A stretch of 64,000 nt of DNA from SMYC01 sp965197495 (lineage in GTDB: Bacteria; Acidobacteriota; Vicinamibacteria; Marinacidobacterales; SMYC01). Where the stretch lies: assembly GCA_965197495.1 (NCBI GenBank), contig OZ240210.1, positions 7,440,001 through 7,504,000 of the forward strand, read 5' to 3'. The stretch's first letter is position 1; every line of letters begins with the position of its first letter. The notes beneath the pieces are model-generated. The model made no database searches. It had not been told where the DNA came from and saw nothing but the letters and a program-made list of their open reading frames with translations. The translations under genes were made by a program, and so were the position numbers. This document shows positions 15,960 through 24,465 of this stretch, one piece after another.

Positions 15960-18171
15960 CTGAAGTTCCTTGCTGAAAAAACCAAGATCCGGTGTTGATC
16001 CAATAAGATAGATGGAATCAATGGTGCTGGCTTCTGTCTACACGGTGATACCTTTGAGCAAGTCGTAGGCTCTCTGCTGTTTCGAGTCCGGAGTTGTCGT
16101 GACATCGAAGGTGGGCTCGTCGGGTCCGGCTTCCGGTCGCCGACATTTGTTTCGGACGATGTTGCTGAGAAGGCGCAGCAGCGTGCGGAAGCTGGAAGCT
16201 GGTCTCCCATCGTCAAGCTTCTTGGTTTGTATCTTGCGCAGGGCTGCGTCGGAGCGTTGCGCCGGAGCGACGGGGTCACGCTCGGCCTTCGCCTGCTGCT
16301 CCTCGTCAGAGAATACTAGCGGGCGCCAAACCTCCATCATGTGCCACAGGACGTAGTAGGCCAGCATGCACAAGAAGATGTGCGCCCGGACTCGGTTTTC
16401 GCGCCGGTGACGAATCGGCCGCACCTTTAGGTCCATGCTCTTGAAGGAACGAAACGCCCTCTCGACCTGGGTCAGCAACTTGTAGCTGCGCACTGTGTCG
16501 TCGGTTTTCATCCGCTGCTCAGCAAGACTGGTGCGGATCACGTAGATGCCGTCAAGGGCAGCTTCCGTAGTGACCTTTGTGTCGTCGATTTCGAAGCTAA
16601 AGCGGTCGTCGCGAATGTCCAGCTTGAAGTGCTTGCCGACTTTGTACTTGTTGAGAACTTTGCCTACCCGCACACCGATTTTATCTTTACCATGCAGCTG
16701 GCCTCGCCCGATCCGTTGGCGAATCCGTTCCAACTGCTTAACGATCGTCCCCATGTGTCGCTTCCACCGCTGGAGCCGTTTGTTGGCGAGCTCAGAGTTG
16801 CCGTTGGCGAGGCGCGAGGCGTCGGCAGCCATCGTTGTCTCGTCTAGCTCGAAGTCGAAACCGTCGTCACGGATGTCGAGCCTATAGTACTTGCCGACCT
16901 TGTACTTGTTGAGGAGCTTTTTCACCGTAGCACGGATGTCCTCCTTGCCGTGCAAACGGCGCCGCTCGACCATCCGACAAACCTTCTCCAGCTCCTTGCA
17001 GGTTGCTTCGAGCAGAGCACGACGCTTGTGACGCCGCCTCTCGGCCAGCTCCGGATTGCGGCAAGCGACCAGCCTCTCGTTGGGAAAATCCGGGTGCGTC
17101 AACTCAAACAGGTTCCGCCTGTCGAATAGCCCCATCTGGATCACCCCATCGTTAATGAGCTTGCGAATCGGTTCGGGACGCAGAGCGGTAATCCAGTCGA
17201 TACCGTCCATCTCCCGTAACTCGTCGATCTGGGTCTGGGTGATCATTCCGCGGTCGCCCACCATCACAAACTGCTCGATGCCGAACCGCTCTTGCGCATT
17301 TTCTACCTGAGGCAACAGCGTTTTGGGATCGCCCGTGTTGCCCTCAAAGACGGATACCGACACGGGGATACCGCGTTCGTTGGTCAGCAGGCCGTAGTTG
17401 ACCTGCAGCTTGCCTTTCTTGCCGTCACGGTTGTATCCGAGCCTGGCCAGCGGACAACTCACCCCCTCGAAGCAGCTTGAGGTTAGGTCATAGAGCGCGA
17501 GGCCGTCGTTTTGGAGATGGCGCGCCGCGAGTTTCTTTTCGATGACCTCCTGGCGTTTGAGAACCCAGTCCATAGCGGCATAGAGATCGTCTTCGCGGGC
17601 ATCGCTCACCCCCAGGATTTCGGGCAGTGTGGTTGTGTGCCACCACAGGCTAGTCGCCAGCTTCGACTGCGGTTCGAGGATCCGGGCGACTACCATGGCC
17701 ACGACCAAATCCCGCTCTGGTGAGTGTCGAGAGCCAACGAGTTTTTCGAAACCGAGCTGTCTCATGGCACTGAGCACCGCGTCGACGTGGCCATGGTGCC
17801 GGGAGCCGTTCTCGACGATTTCGAAGGCGTCTTCGAGCGAAACGAGCTTTTGCCCCTTGAGTATGCGTCGGATGGCATCGACCTGCTCGCTCGGCAGTTT
17901 GGACAGGTTGGCAAGTGTGCGCTTGCGCGGTTTCTTGCTCTTGGCATCCCGATAGGACTCACGGAGCAAAACGGCGGGTTTGGAGTTGCGGTTGGGCACG
18001 ATATCGATATGCATGGCTACTATATACACTATATAAACATATATAACAACAACAAATACAATACAACATGGCTACTAATTGCAGGCAAAAATCACACCTC
18101 TAGCGCTGTAACTCCATGCGACTAAAGGTGCTTTACCGAAGCGTGGGAGGACTTACTGGGCAGAACTTCAG
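15960..18171 (-). mobile_element. IS1634-family insertion sequence, complete, 2212 bp
   Basis: Bounded by 9-bp perfect terminal inverted repeats, CTGAAGTTC at 15960-15968 and GAACTTCAG at 18163-18171. A 6-bp direct target duplication CCTAAA flanks it (15954-15959 and 18172-18177). The target is the TAAA-loop hairpin of the left end of IS200 unit 3. One minus-strand transposase fills the element. Confidence 0.92.
16038..18014 (-). CDS. IS1634-family DDE transposase with internal duplication
   Basis: A 658-aa transposase from ATG 18014 (MHIDIVPNRNSKPAVLLRES, the usual family N-terminus). DDE residues are near D176 (LYDLTSSCFEG), D254 (VMVGDRGM) and E518 (LTQVERAFRSFK). An 80-85-residue module in the insertion domain occurs twice in tandem, about residues 321-403 and 406-485. 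Both copies contain LHGK..I...V.K.LNKYKVGK....DIRDD.F.FE. As I recall the family, most members have one such module, so this protein is longer than usual. Both termini and the target duplication are intact, so the element may be active. Confidence 0.92.
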   Translation of the reverse strand: MHIDIVPNRNSKPAVLLRESYRDAKSKKPRKRTLANLSKLPSEQVDAIRRILKGQKLVSLEDAFEIVENGSRHHGHVDAVLSAMRQLGFEKLVGSRHSPERDLVVAMVVARILEPQSKLATSLWWHTTTLPEILGVSDAREDDLYAAMDWVLKRQEVIEKKLAARHLQNDGLALYDLTSSCFEGVSCPLARLGYNRDGKKGKLQVNYGLLTNERGIPVSVSVFEGNTGDPKTLLPQVENAQERFGIEQFVMVGDRGMITQTQIDELREMDGIDWITALRPEPIRKLINDGVIQMGLFDRRNLFELTHPDFPNERLVACRNPELAERRRHKRRALLEATCKELEKVCRMVERRRLHGKEDIRATVKKLLNKYKVGKYYRLDIRDDGFDFELDETTMAADASRLANGNSELANKRLQRWKRHMGTIVKQLERIRQRIGRGQLHGKDKIGVRVGKVLNKYKVGKHFKLDIRDDRFSFEIDDTKVTTEAALDGIYVIRTSLAEQRMKTDDTVRSYKLLTQVERAFRSFKSMDLKVRPIRHRRENRVRAHIFLCMLAYYVLWHMMEVWRPLVFSDEEQQAKAERDPVAPAQRSDAALRKIQTKKLDDGRPASSFRTLLRLLSNIVRNKCRRPEAGPDEPTFDVTTTPDSKQQRAYDLLKGITV

Positions 18172-18228
18172 CCTAAAGGCTTCGCCTAAAGGCGAGGGAT
18201 TTCAACCATCCCCGAGTGGGACATTAAT
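18172..18228 (-). mobile_element. Displaced left end of IS200 unit 3
   Basis: From the target duplication CCTAAA onward, the sequence repeats the left-end segment of the array units: the AGGCTT/CGCCTAAAGGCG hairpin, then the CCATCCCCGAGTGGGACATTAA tail. It belongs to the unit whose transposase is copy 3, about 2.2 kb away across the IS1634-type insertion. Confidence 0.85.
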
Positions 18229-18235
18229 AACAATC

Positions 18236-18279
18236 GAAACCCCCGATGCTGGCGGGCGGGGGCCAGCACCGAGGGTTTC
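18236..18279 (-). terminator. Strong hairpin, probable terminator of the small gene at 18.3-18.7 kb
   Basis: Eighteen-base arms (left 18236-18253, right 18262-18279; 16 of 18 positions pair) close an 8-nt G-rich loop. On the minus strand the stem is followed by GATTGTTATTAAT, a modest T-rich tract, as expected for a terminator downstream of the minus-strand gene ending at 18317. Confidence 0.6.
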
Positions 18280-18316
18280 TTGAGTGGCGAGCAGTTCTTT
18301 TTATTGTGGGGAAAAA

Positions 18317-18657
18317 CTATTCATTGACAGCGCGATTGATCGCTCGTCGCAGGCCGTGCTCGCCGGCACCACGTCCCTCGTCAGAGGGCGTCGTCCCAAA
18401 CCGCAGCACAAAGCGTCCTCCCGTGGACAGCGAGAGGTTGTCAATCAGCTTGCGCGTCAAATCCTGCCACCGCCAGCTTCGCTTCCTGCCCAAGAGCGTC
18501 CGAATAGACTTCCGGAGCTCTTGGTCGGCGGCAGAGTACGTGACTTCGCCTTCGGCGGCACGAATGCCGATATGGAAGCGAATCTTGCCTACGCGCTCTG
18601 AACCACGTGAATGCCGATCCCGAATTCCTGCTTGTCCAGCAATACCATCGTCGCCAT
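18317..18657 (-). CDS. Small hypothetical protein, probably frame-disrupted
   Basis: An excellent AAAGGAG site precedes ATG 18655-18657 (MATMVLLDKQEFGIGIHVVQ), but this frame stops at TAG 18589-18591. In the next frame, a coherent stretch continues to 18317: RVGKIRFHIGIRAAEGEVTY, then KSIRTLLGRKRSWRWQDLTRKL, ending INRAVNE. Joined, they would give about 113 aa. I do not recognise the family. The terminator-like hairpin downstream supports a real transcription unit. It lies between two mobile elements, so could be cargo of either. An alternative is a 123-aa reading from 18688 in the second frame without the ribosome site. Confidence 0.4.
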
Positions 18658-18834
18658 TTTCGTTGACTCCTTTGTTGGGACCCGGCATTTTCAGACCCCG
18701 TCAGAGTTGTTGTTTAGTTGATGTACCGAGTCTAGCCCGCAAAAAGTGTGCCCAAGTGTGTGTTTTTGACGGACCACACAATCGAGGGGGTTCCTCCTGG
18801 CAACCACTAGGGGTTGGGGCGTTTATAGGCGCGA

Positions 18835-19983
18835 CTAGCCCATGTTTACCCTTTATGAGCACCCTAACGCTCGTAAGTGACTGAATTCAAAGGAACGGGG
18901 GTTGAATTTCGCCCAAAACGTAGAGACAGATATTGTGCTTTGAGCGCCATTAATACGTTGTAATCGTGGACAATGACATGTAGTATGCGTGAGGACAGGT
19001 TATGTTCTTCCGCATCGTTCGGGCCGCAGGCGGCAAAGGGGTTCAACATGGGTATGTCCGCCTGGTCGAGTCGTATCGGGAGCACGGCAAGCCGAAGCAA
19101 CGCGTAGTGTGCAACTTGGGGCGCAAGGATCTCCTAGTTGCCAATCTCGACTCCCTCAATCGGTTGCTTGGGGCCGGTGAACCGGCCGACACCGAGCGAG
19201 CAGCCGAGCAGGTCGCGGGGGCAGACGCGTGGGATTGGGGTCCGATGCTGGTGACGGCGACGCTGTGGCGCGAGTTCGGGCTGGAGCAGATTCTCGACCG
19301 GCTCGGGGGCCGCGGCAAGCGGGACGGAGTGGCGCTAAGCGAGCGAGCTTTGGTGCTGGTCGCCAACCGGCTATGTGCTCCGTCAAGCGAGCACGGTCTG
19401 GCGCGCTGGCTCGAGACCGACTTCGTCTGCGACCGGCAGGGGCGGCGGTGGGTGCCGCAGTGGCGCGATGATGGGGAACGGCGAGCGAGTCGCTCCCCGC
19501 GGGTTCGCGTGGAGTTTCGCCAACTCAAGCAATGGTACCGAACGCTCGACCAGCTGCATGCCCGCAAAGAACAGAAAGTACGTTATTCAAACCGAGGAGC
19601 AAAACCTCTCTCCGGTCGACGCCGTGCGTCTTTACAAGGACCTAAACGAGGTCGAGCGAGCCTTCTCATGCCTTAAGGATGTCATTGAGATGCGTCCCGT
19701 TTACCACCAGACCGATGAGCGTGTGGAGGCACATCTTTTCGTAGCTACGCTGGCCTTCCTTGTGCATCGGGCTCTTGAGAAAAAGCTCAAGGTCGCCGAA
19801 CTCGACCTGTCCGCAACCGAGGCACTACAAGCGCTACGCTCGGTCCGGGTCGTCTGCACTCGGCATCGTTGAACGCGACCCGCCAGCCTTCTCCGAGGAG
19901 GTGCTGTCAGCGTAGAGACAAACCGCCGATCTCGATCCTTTGTTTTCAATGACTTAGACACCTAAAAGGGAAACATGGGCTAG
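18835..19983 (+). mobile_element. Degenerate IS1634-type element with terminal inverted repeats
   Basis: The left end CTAGCCCATGTTTACCCTTT (from 18835) and right end AAAGGGAAACATGGGCTAG (to 19983) are inverted repeats with one gap, enclosing about 1.15 kb. The interior carries the N- and C-terminal pieces of a transposase, but the catalytic middle is gone. No clear target duplication is visible. Different ends and protein from the 15.96-18.17 kb element. Confidence 0.75.
19002..19872 (+). pseudogene. IS1634/IS4-type transposase remnant, core deleted
   Basis: The N-terminal part (MFFRIVRAAGGKGVQHGYVR, then KQRVVCNLGRKDLL and FRQLKQWYRTLDQLHARKEQ) stops making sense at about 19570. From about 19580, a different frame holds the family's C-terminal part: LYKDLNEVERAFSCLKDVIEM, with the catalytic Glu, and VEAHLFVATLAFLVHRALEK. 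The segment that should carry the two catalytic Asp residues is missing, as is part of the sequence around 19470-19500. The element cannot supply its own transposase but keeps its ends. Confidence 0.82.
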
Positions 19984-20086
19984 GCCCGGCATTGCATTGC
20001 GCATGGTTTAAAGGGTTCGTTGTGTAGGAATTTCCCTACGAGCGCTGGGGGGCGGCCCCTCTAGCCCGTTAAGCGTTGATTCAACA

Positions 20087-21037
20087 CTAGTAACGGCTGT
20101 CTTTGAGCGCGCGTGTAAAACCCCACACTGCTCCCGGAGAAGCCCCCGCCTCGACGATGCGCACCGAACGCCCTCGCGGCGCCCACTGTCGCGGATCGGT
20201 GGAACGGAACAGTGCTAACGTAGGGGCGCCTGCGGCCGCCGCTAGGTGACCGACACCCGAATCGTTGCCGATGAAAACGGCCGAAGAAGAGAGAACGGTA
20301 GCAAGATCGCGCAGCGGAAGCTCTGCCGCGACCGGCCCCGGCACGGCGCGCACAAGGCTCGAGACGACTTCGTGGTCAGCTTCACCCTGGATCCAGAGCA
20401 GGCCTTGCCCCGCGCCGCGGGCGCAACGCGCAAACTCGGCGAACCAATCCGACGGCCAGTTCTTTTTTGGACTGCCGCTCGAAGGATGGATAGCAACAAA
20501 ACTCTCCGGCGTGAGGCCATAGCGGTCAAGGAGCGGACTGGGGTCGCCGAAACGAAGCTCGGGCGGCGTAACGGGCGTTTGGAACCCGAGCCCCCGCACG
20601 GACGCCATCAGATGGTCGCTCGCGTGCACGGCTTCGGGTGGATTCGGCGACGTTTCGAGATAACGGAGCTGCAGCCGGCCGGCTTTCACGCCGAGCAGCG
20701 GAAGGCGCGCCCAGGCAACGACTAAGTTGAAAGCTCCGAGAAACGCGAGGAGCTCACCATCCTCGGCGCGCACGTCGAAAAAGGCACGGAACCGAGCGCG
20801 GTCGATCGAGTGGACGTCGTAGGCCAGGCCCGGCGTTTTCGCGAGCTCGGTGTAAGGCAGCGTCCCGAGGAGCTCGACACAGTTGCCCGGAGCCGCCAGG
20901 GCCGCAATCGCGGGAAACGTGAGAATCGTATCCCCTAGCGAGCCGGCACGAATAGCGAGGATGTGCTGTCCTGGTTCCCTTGCCAAACGACCCATTGCTA
21001 AACGACCCACTGCTAAACGACGCTTCGCGCCGAGCAT
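20087..21037 (-). CDS. Glycosyltransferase family 9 (heptosyltransferase-like)
   Basis: A 316-aa GT-B enzyme of the ADP-heptose:LPS heptosyltransferase family (GT9). RAGSLGDTILTFPAI forms the N-terminal loop. AIHPSSGSPKKNWP and GNDSGVGHLAAAAGAPTLALF are the donor-binding motifs, followed by PRQWAPRG. It presumably adds a heptose or related sugar to the lipopolysaccharide core on the cytoplasmic side. The first 20 residues come from a short tandem DNA repeat (GCTAAACGACCCA units, 20985-21030), so the true start may be internal. It lies 370 nt downstream of rng, same strand. Confidence 0.88.
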   Translation of the reverse strand: MLGAKRRLAVGRLAMGRLAREPGQHILAIRAGSLGDTILTFPAIAALAAPGNCVELLGTLPYTELAKTPGLAYDVHSIDRARFRAFFDVRAEDGELLAFLGAFNLVVAWARLPLLGVKAGRLQLRYLETSPNPPEAVHASDHLMASVRGLGFQTPVTPPELRFGDPSPLLDRYGLTPESFVAIHPSSGSPKKNWPSDWFAEFARCARGAGQGLLWIQGEADHEVVSSLVRAVPGPVAAELPLRDLATVLSSSAVFIGNDSGVGHLAAAAGAPTLALFRSTDPRQWAPRGRSVRIVEAGASPGAVWGFTRALKDSRY

Positions 21038-21173
21038 CCTTCAGGAGCAGTGCCCACCGAATAAGCGTCCGGGCAAGAATAAATGCCGATTCTAATATCC
21101 AGATATATGCCTCACACATACGACAAACGAAGCCAGACCGGATGCAGCGTCCAAGAATCCGTAGTTATTCTTG

Positions 21174-21408
21174 CCCAGGCCCTTAGTGCCCGAACCCGCT
21201 AATCCTGCCGTGAATTCCTGGCCCTTTTCGGCGCTGACTGCGTTGCGGCATTATTGCAGTTCGGCCTTCGGCCTAGCCCTCCGCTCGACAGGCTCGCTGC
21301 GGAAGGCGGTCGATATATCTCGATATGACATCGTCGGCTCGCCTTGTCAGCACCCAAAAATGGCCTAGGACTTCACCGACAGGATTAGCGGGTTCGAGCA
21401 CTAGGGGC
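21174..21408. repeat. Inverted-repeat element, about 60-nt arms
   Basis: The left arm (21174-21237) and right arm (about 21347-21408) are reverse complements with roughly 85% identity over GTGC(C/T)CGAACCCGCTAATC and onward to GTGCTGAC/GCGCTGAC. They enclose about 110 nt containing GTTCGGCCTTCGGCC. The right arm begins directly after the rng stop codon. No gene was seen inside. It could act as a terminator-like structure or be a small mobile repeat. Confidence 0.75.
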
Positions 21409-22917
21409 CTATTTCCTGGCGACGAGCTCGTACTGCTCCTGATACATGTTGTGATCGGAGCGGAGGTCGACGTCGTTGTGCAGCATCGATTTGAGCTCTT
21501 CCATGGCCGGAGCATCTTTGCCACGCAAGGCGCGCGCCAACTCGGGGTGCACCCGTAGCGTGAGCCCTTTGGAATATTCGACGAAGTCCTTGCGGACCTG
21601 GTCCACGATTTCGTAAGCCAGGGTGGTCGGCGACTTGATCCAGCTGCTTCCCTGACAGGAGGGACAGGGCCGGCACAAGACACGCTCGAGCGAGCGCTTG
21701 ACACGTTTGCGCGTGAGCACGATGAGCCCGAACTCGTTGATCTGGATGCTCTTGGTGGGCGAGCGATCTCTTTTCAACGCCTGTTCCAGAGCCGAGAAAA
21801 CTTTGTTCTGGTTTCTTCGCTCTTCCATGTCGATAAAATCGATCACGATGATGCCGCCCAAATCCCTGAGCCGCACCTGGTGAACGATCTCCTCCAGCGC
21901 TTCGAGATTGATGCGCGTGATCGTGTCTTCGAGCCGGCGGTCGCCGGTATAGCGTCCGGTGTTGACGTCGATGGCCACGAGCGCCTCGGTCTGGTTGATG
22001 ACGATGTAGCCGCCGGATTTCAGCCAAACCTTGCTGCGTAGCGCTTTGTCGATTTCGGACTGCACGCCATACTCGTCGAAGATCGGGTAATTCTTCGAGT
22101 AGTACTTCACCCGATGCAGGATCTGCGGCTGGATTTGGCGCACGTAGTTCAACACCTGATCGAAGAGCTCCTCCGAGTTGATACGAATAGCAGAGAACTC
22201 CGGGGACAAAACATCGCGGATGTACTTGAACACGAGGCCGAGGTCTTTGTGGATAAGCGAGGGCGCTTTGACGTGCTCGGACTTCTCCAAAATCTCGACC
22301 CACTTGTTCTCGAGATAAGTGAGGTCGGCGACGATGGCTTCATCGTCTTTCCCCTCCGCCGCGGTGCGCACAATGTAACCGCCAGGGCGCTTTTTCGTAT
22401 TCTGGATGAGACGGCGAAGGCGGGAGCGCTCCTCGGCCGATTCAATCTTGCGCGAAACACCGATGTGCTCGACTGTGGGCATGTAAACGAGAAGCCGCCC
22501 AGGGAGGCTCACGTAAGAAGTGATCCGGGCGCCTTTGGTGCCGAGCGGTTCCTTGGCCACCTGCACGAGGACCTCTTGCCCTTCTTTCAATAGCGTGTCG
22601 ATAGACTGGTTGCTACCGCCCTTCGCCGCTCGGATCTCCCGCTCCGTCTCGACGATCCTCTCCTCCTCTTCGCTGAGATTGTCCTCGTCGTCAATAACGT
22701 CCGAAACATAGAGAAACGCGTCCCGCTCGAGCCCGATATCGACGAACGCCGATTGCATACCGGGAAGCACGCGGTTCACACGGCCTTTGTAGAGATTACC
22801 CACGACACCGCGGCTTCGCTCGCGCTCGAATGCGACCTCTGAAACCACGGAATCCTCGACGATCGCGAGACGCGTCTCGAGCAGGCTGTAACTGATGATC
22901 ATTTCTTTGTCCGGCAT
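21409..22917 (-). CDS. rng: Ribonuclease G/E family endoribonuclease
   Basis: RNase G/E family, 502 aa, without the long RNase E scaffold. Start at ATG 22917, with GAGG 8 nt upstream. S1 domain: GNLYKGRVNRVLPGMQSAFV with GLERDAFLYVSD. Catalytic region: VAIDVNTGRYTG and IIVIDFIDM carry the metal-binding Asp residues. The zinc-link CxxC is CRPCPSC. It matures 16S rRNA 5' ends and starts mRNA decay. The encoded tail ERLARK-like end is short. It stands alone, about 460 nt downstream of rodA. Confidence 0.95.
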   Translation of the reverse strand: MPDKEMIISYSLLETRLAIVEDSVVSEVAFERERSRGVVGNLYKGRVNRVLPGMQSAFVDIGLERDAFLYVSDVIDDEDNLSEEEERIVETEREIRAAKGGSNQSIDTLLKEGQEVLVQVAKEPLGTKGARITSYVSLPGRLLVYMPTVEHIGVSRKIESAEERSRLRRLIQNTKKRPGGYIVRTAAEGKDDEAIVADLTYLENKWVEILEKSEHVKAPSLIHKDLGLVFKYIRDVLSPEFSAIRINSEELFDQVLNYVRQIQPQILHRVKYYSKNYPIFDEYGVQSEIDKALRSKVWLKSGGYIVINQTEALVAIDVNTGRYTGDRRLEDTITRINLEALEEIVHQVRLRDLGGIIVIDFIDMEERRNQNKVFSALEQALKRDRSPTKSIQINEFGLIVLTRKRVKRSLERVLCRPCPSCQGSSWIKSPTTLAYEIVDQVRKDFVEYSKGLTLRVHPELARALRGKDAPAMEELKSMLHNDVDLRSDHNMYQEQYELVARK

Positions 22918-23373
22918 AGTAAGCCTCGGAGGAGGCATGCCGAAGAAGGGCGGCTGAGGACGGAACTTCTGCGGACTACACGTTTACGGTCAGCGCGCCA
23001 AAAGCGCCCCGATCGATGTCTCGTCTTTACCCGAAAATGAAAGCGTTATTGCCAAACCAACAAAAGTCCTTAGGGCCTTTGAGCAACGCCGCGACACAAT
23101 ACGGTCACAACTCGCCAAAAGCAATACCAAAAGTCCCTCGCGCAGGGAAACACCCTTCGCGCTCCATTCGAGCCGGCCCAATCCTAGGCGCAGCCTCCTT
23201 TTGCAATATCAGGAGGGAACGTACCCTCCGAGAAAAACAACAAAACGGTTAAGCACCACGTATCGAAAAGGCGCTCCAATTAGACTGTATCACAGACCAG
23301 CAATTCAGCATTCAGAGATCAGCCTCCGGCATCCGGCTTCCAGGAAGCAGGTAGCTGAATGCCTAATTGAAAT
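22918..23373. other. Non-coding gap between rodA and rng
   Basis: No convincing gene. Short open frames here have no ribosome site or recognisable motif. At 23300-23372 there is a small inverted repeat, AATTCAGCATTCAG against CTGAATGCCTAATTGAAATT, with degenerate heptads such as GGCATCC/GGCTTCC between the arms. Confidence 0.5.
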
Positions 23374-24465
23374 TCAGTTAACAAACCGCCGCATCCTCAC
23401 GTTCAAAATCAGGCCGAAGCCGACCAGGGTGGCCAGCAACGACGAACCTCCGTAACTCATCAACGGCAGGGGAAACCCCTTGATGGGAACGAGCCCCGCC
23501 ACCATGGACAAGTTGTAAAGGGTCTGAAACACGAACATCGACAAAACCCCGAAGACCAGATAGATCCCGAGCCGGTCGCGAGCGCGCCTGGCGGTCTCGA
23601 GGGAACGCAGCGCGATCACCAAGTAAAGAATGATGACCGTCACGACCCCCACGAAACCGAACTCCTCCCCCACGACCGCGAAAATGAAGTCGGTATGCGG
23701 CGTCGGGAGGAACTGCAGCTGGCTCTGAGTGCCCTTGAGCCATCCTTGGCCGACGAGCCCCCCGGCCCCGACAGCGATCATCGACTGGATACTCTGATAA
23801 CCGGCCCCCCTTGGATCGCGCCCTGGGTCGAGAAACGAGTACACCCGCTCCTTCTGGTAGTCTTTCAGCGCGAAATTCCACGCGAGCGGGACGGTCAGAA
23901 CAACTACGAAGACACCGAGTAGAAGGAGTTTGGTCCGAACCCCGGCGAGCAGTGCCATCGCCGCAAACACGATCCCTATCGTGGCCGCCGTCCCGAGATC
24001 CGGCTGGAGCGCAATCAGGATCAACGGGACCGCGGCGAGGAGTCCAGCAATGACCACCTCGGAGGTTCCGAGCTGGTCCTTCCGCACACTGGAAAAGTAC
24101 TTCGCGAGGAACACCACGACGGTGATCTTCGCGAGCTCGCCAGGTTGAAGTGTCCCAAAGCCGAGCTCGAGCCAACGATTCGTGCCCGCGCGCAATCCGC
24201 CGAAGAGCACGAGGTAAATCAACAGGCCCACGATTAAGACATAGAGGAGCTCTGCCCGGTCGACGATCGTGTGATAGTCGAAGAGCATGACCACGAACAT
24301 CAAGATCAGCCCGATGAGAAGTCGCGCGATCTGGGATCTGTAGAACTCCGGCGTCGGCCCGGCCTGGCTTGCGCTGTAGATGACAAGCAGTCCGAACCCC
24401 GCAGCCACGAACAGCCCCAGGATCGTCAACCAATCAATGGAGCGCCATAGTTGTCTGTCGAGCAC
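23374..24465 (-). CDS. rodA: SEDS peptidoglycan polymerase RodA
   Basis: A 363-aa polytopic protein with about ten membrane segments, the elongasome glycosyltransferase. It has family landmarks YSASQAGPTP near the first TM, NRWLELGFGTLQPGELAKI, LQPDLGTA, QGWLKGTQSQLQFLPTPHTDFIFAVVGEE, and PLMSYGGSSLLATLVGFGL. The QPDLGTA and GGSS motifs separate SEDS proteins from other transporters. The start GTG 24465 lies inside the 3' end of mrdA (32-nt overlap), so the two subunits of the polymerase pair are translationally coupled. Confidence 0.96.
   Translation of the reverse strand: MLDRQLWRSIDWLTILGLFVAAGFGLLVIYSASQAGPTPEFYRSQIARLLIGLILMFVVMLFDYHTIVDRAELLYVLIVGLLIYLVLFGGLRAGTNRWLELGFGTLQPGELAKITVVVFLAKYFSSVRKDQLGTSEVVIAGLLAAVPLILIALQPDLGTAATIGIVFAAMALLAGVRTKLLLLGVFVVVLTVPLAWNFALKDYQKERVYSFLDPGRDPRGAGYQSIQSMIAVGAGGLVGQGWLKGTQSQLQFLPTPHTDFIFAVVGEEFGFVGVVTVIILYLVIALRSLETARRARDRLGIYLVFGVLSMFVFQTLYNLSMVAGLVPIKGFPLPLMSYGGSSLLATLVGFGLILNVRMRRFVN

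Noticed and set aside
18284..18601. Plus-strand 105-codon frame overlapping the small minus-strand gene
   Set aside because: The minus strand has the strong ribosome site and the terminator-like hairpin; the plus frame has neither and no recognisable motif.
22990..23252. Two short opposing open frames between rodA and rng
   Set aside because: There is no Shine-Dalgarno, no conserved-looking sequence and they overlap each other; treated as non-coding.
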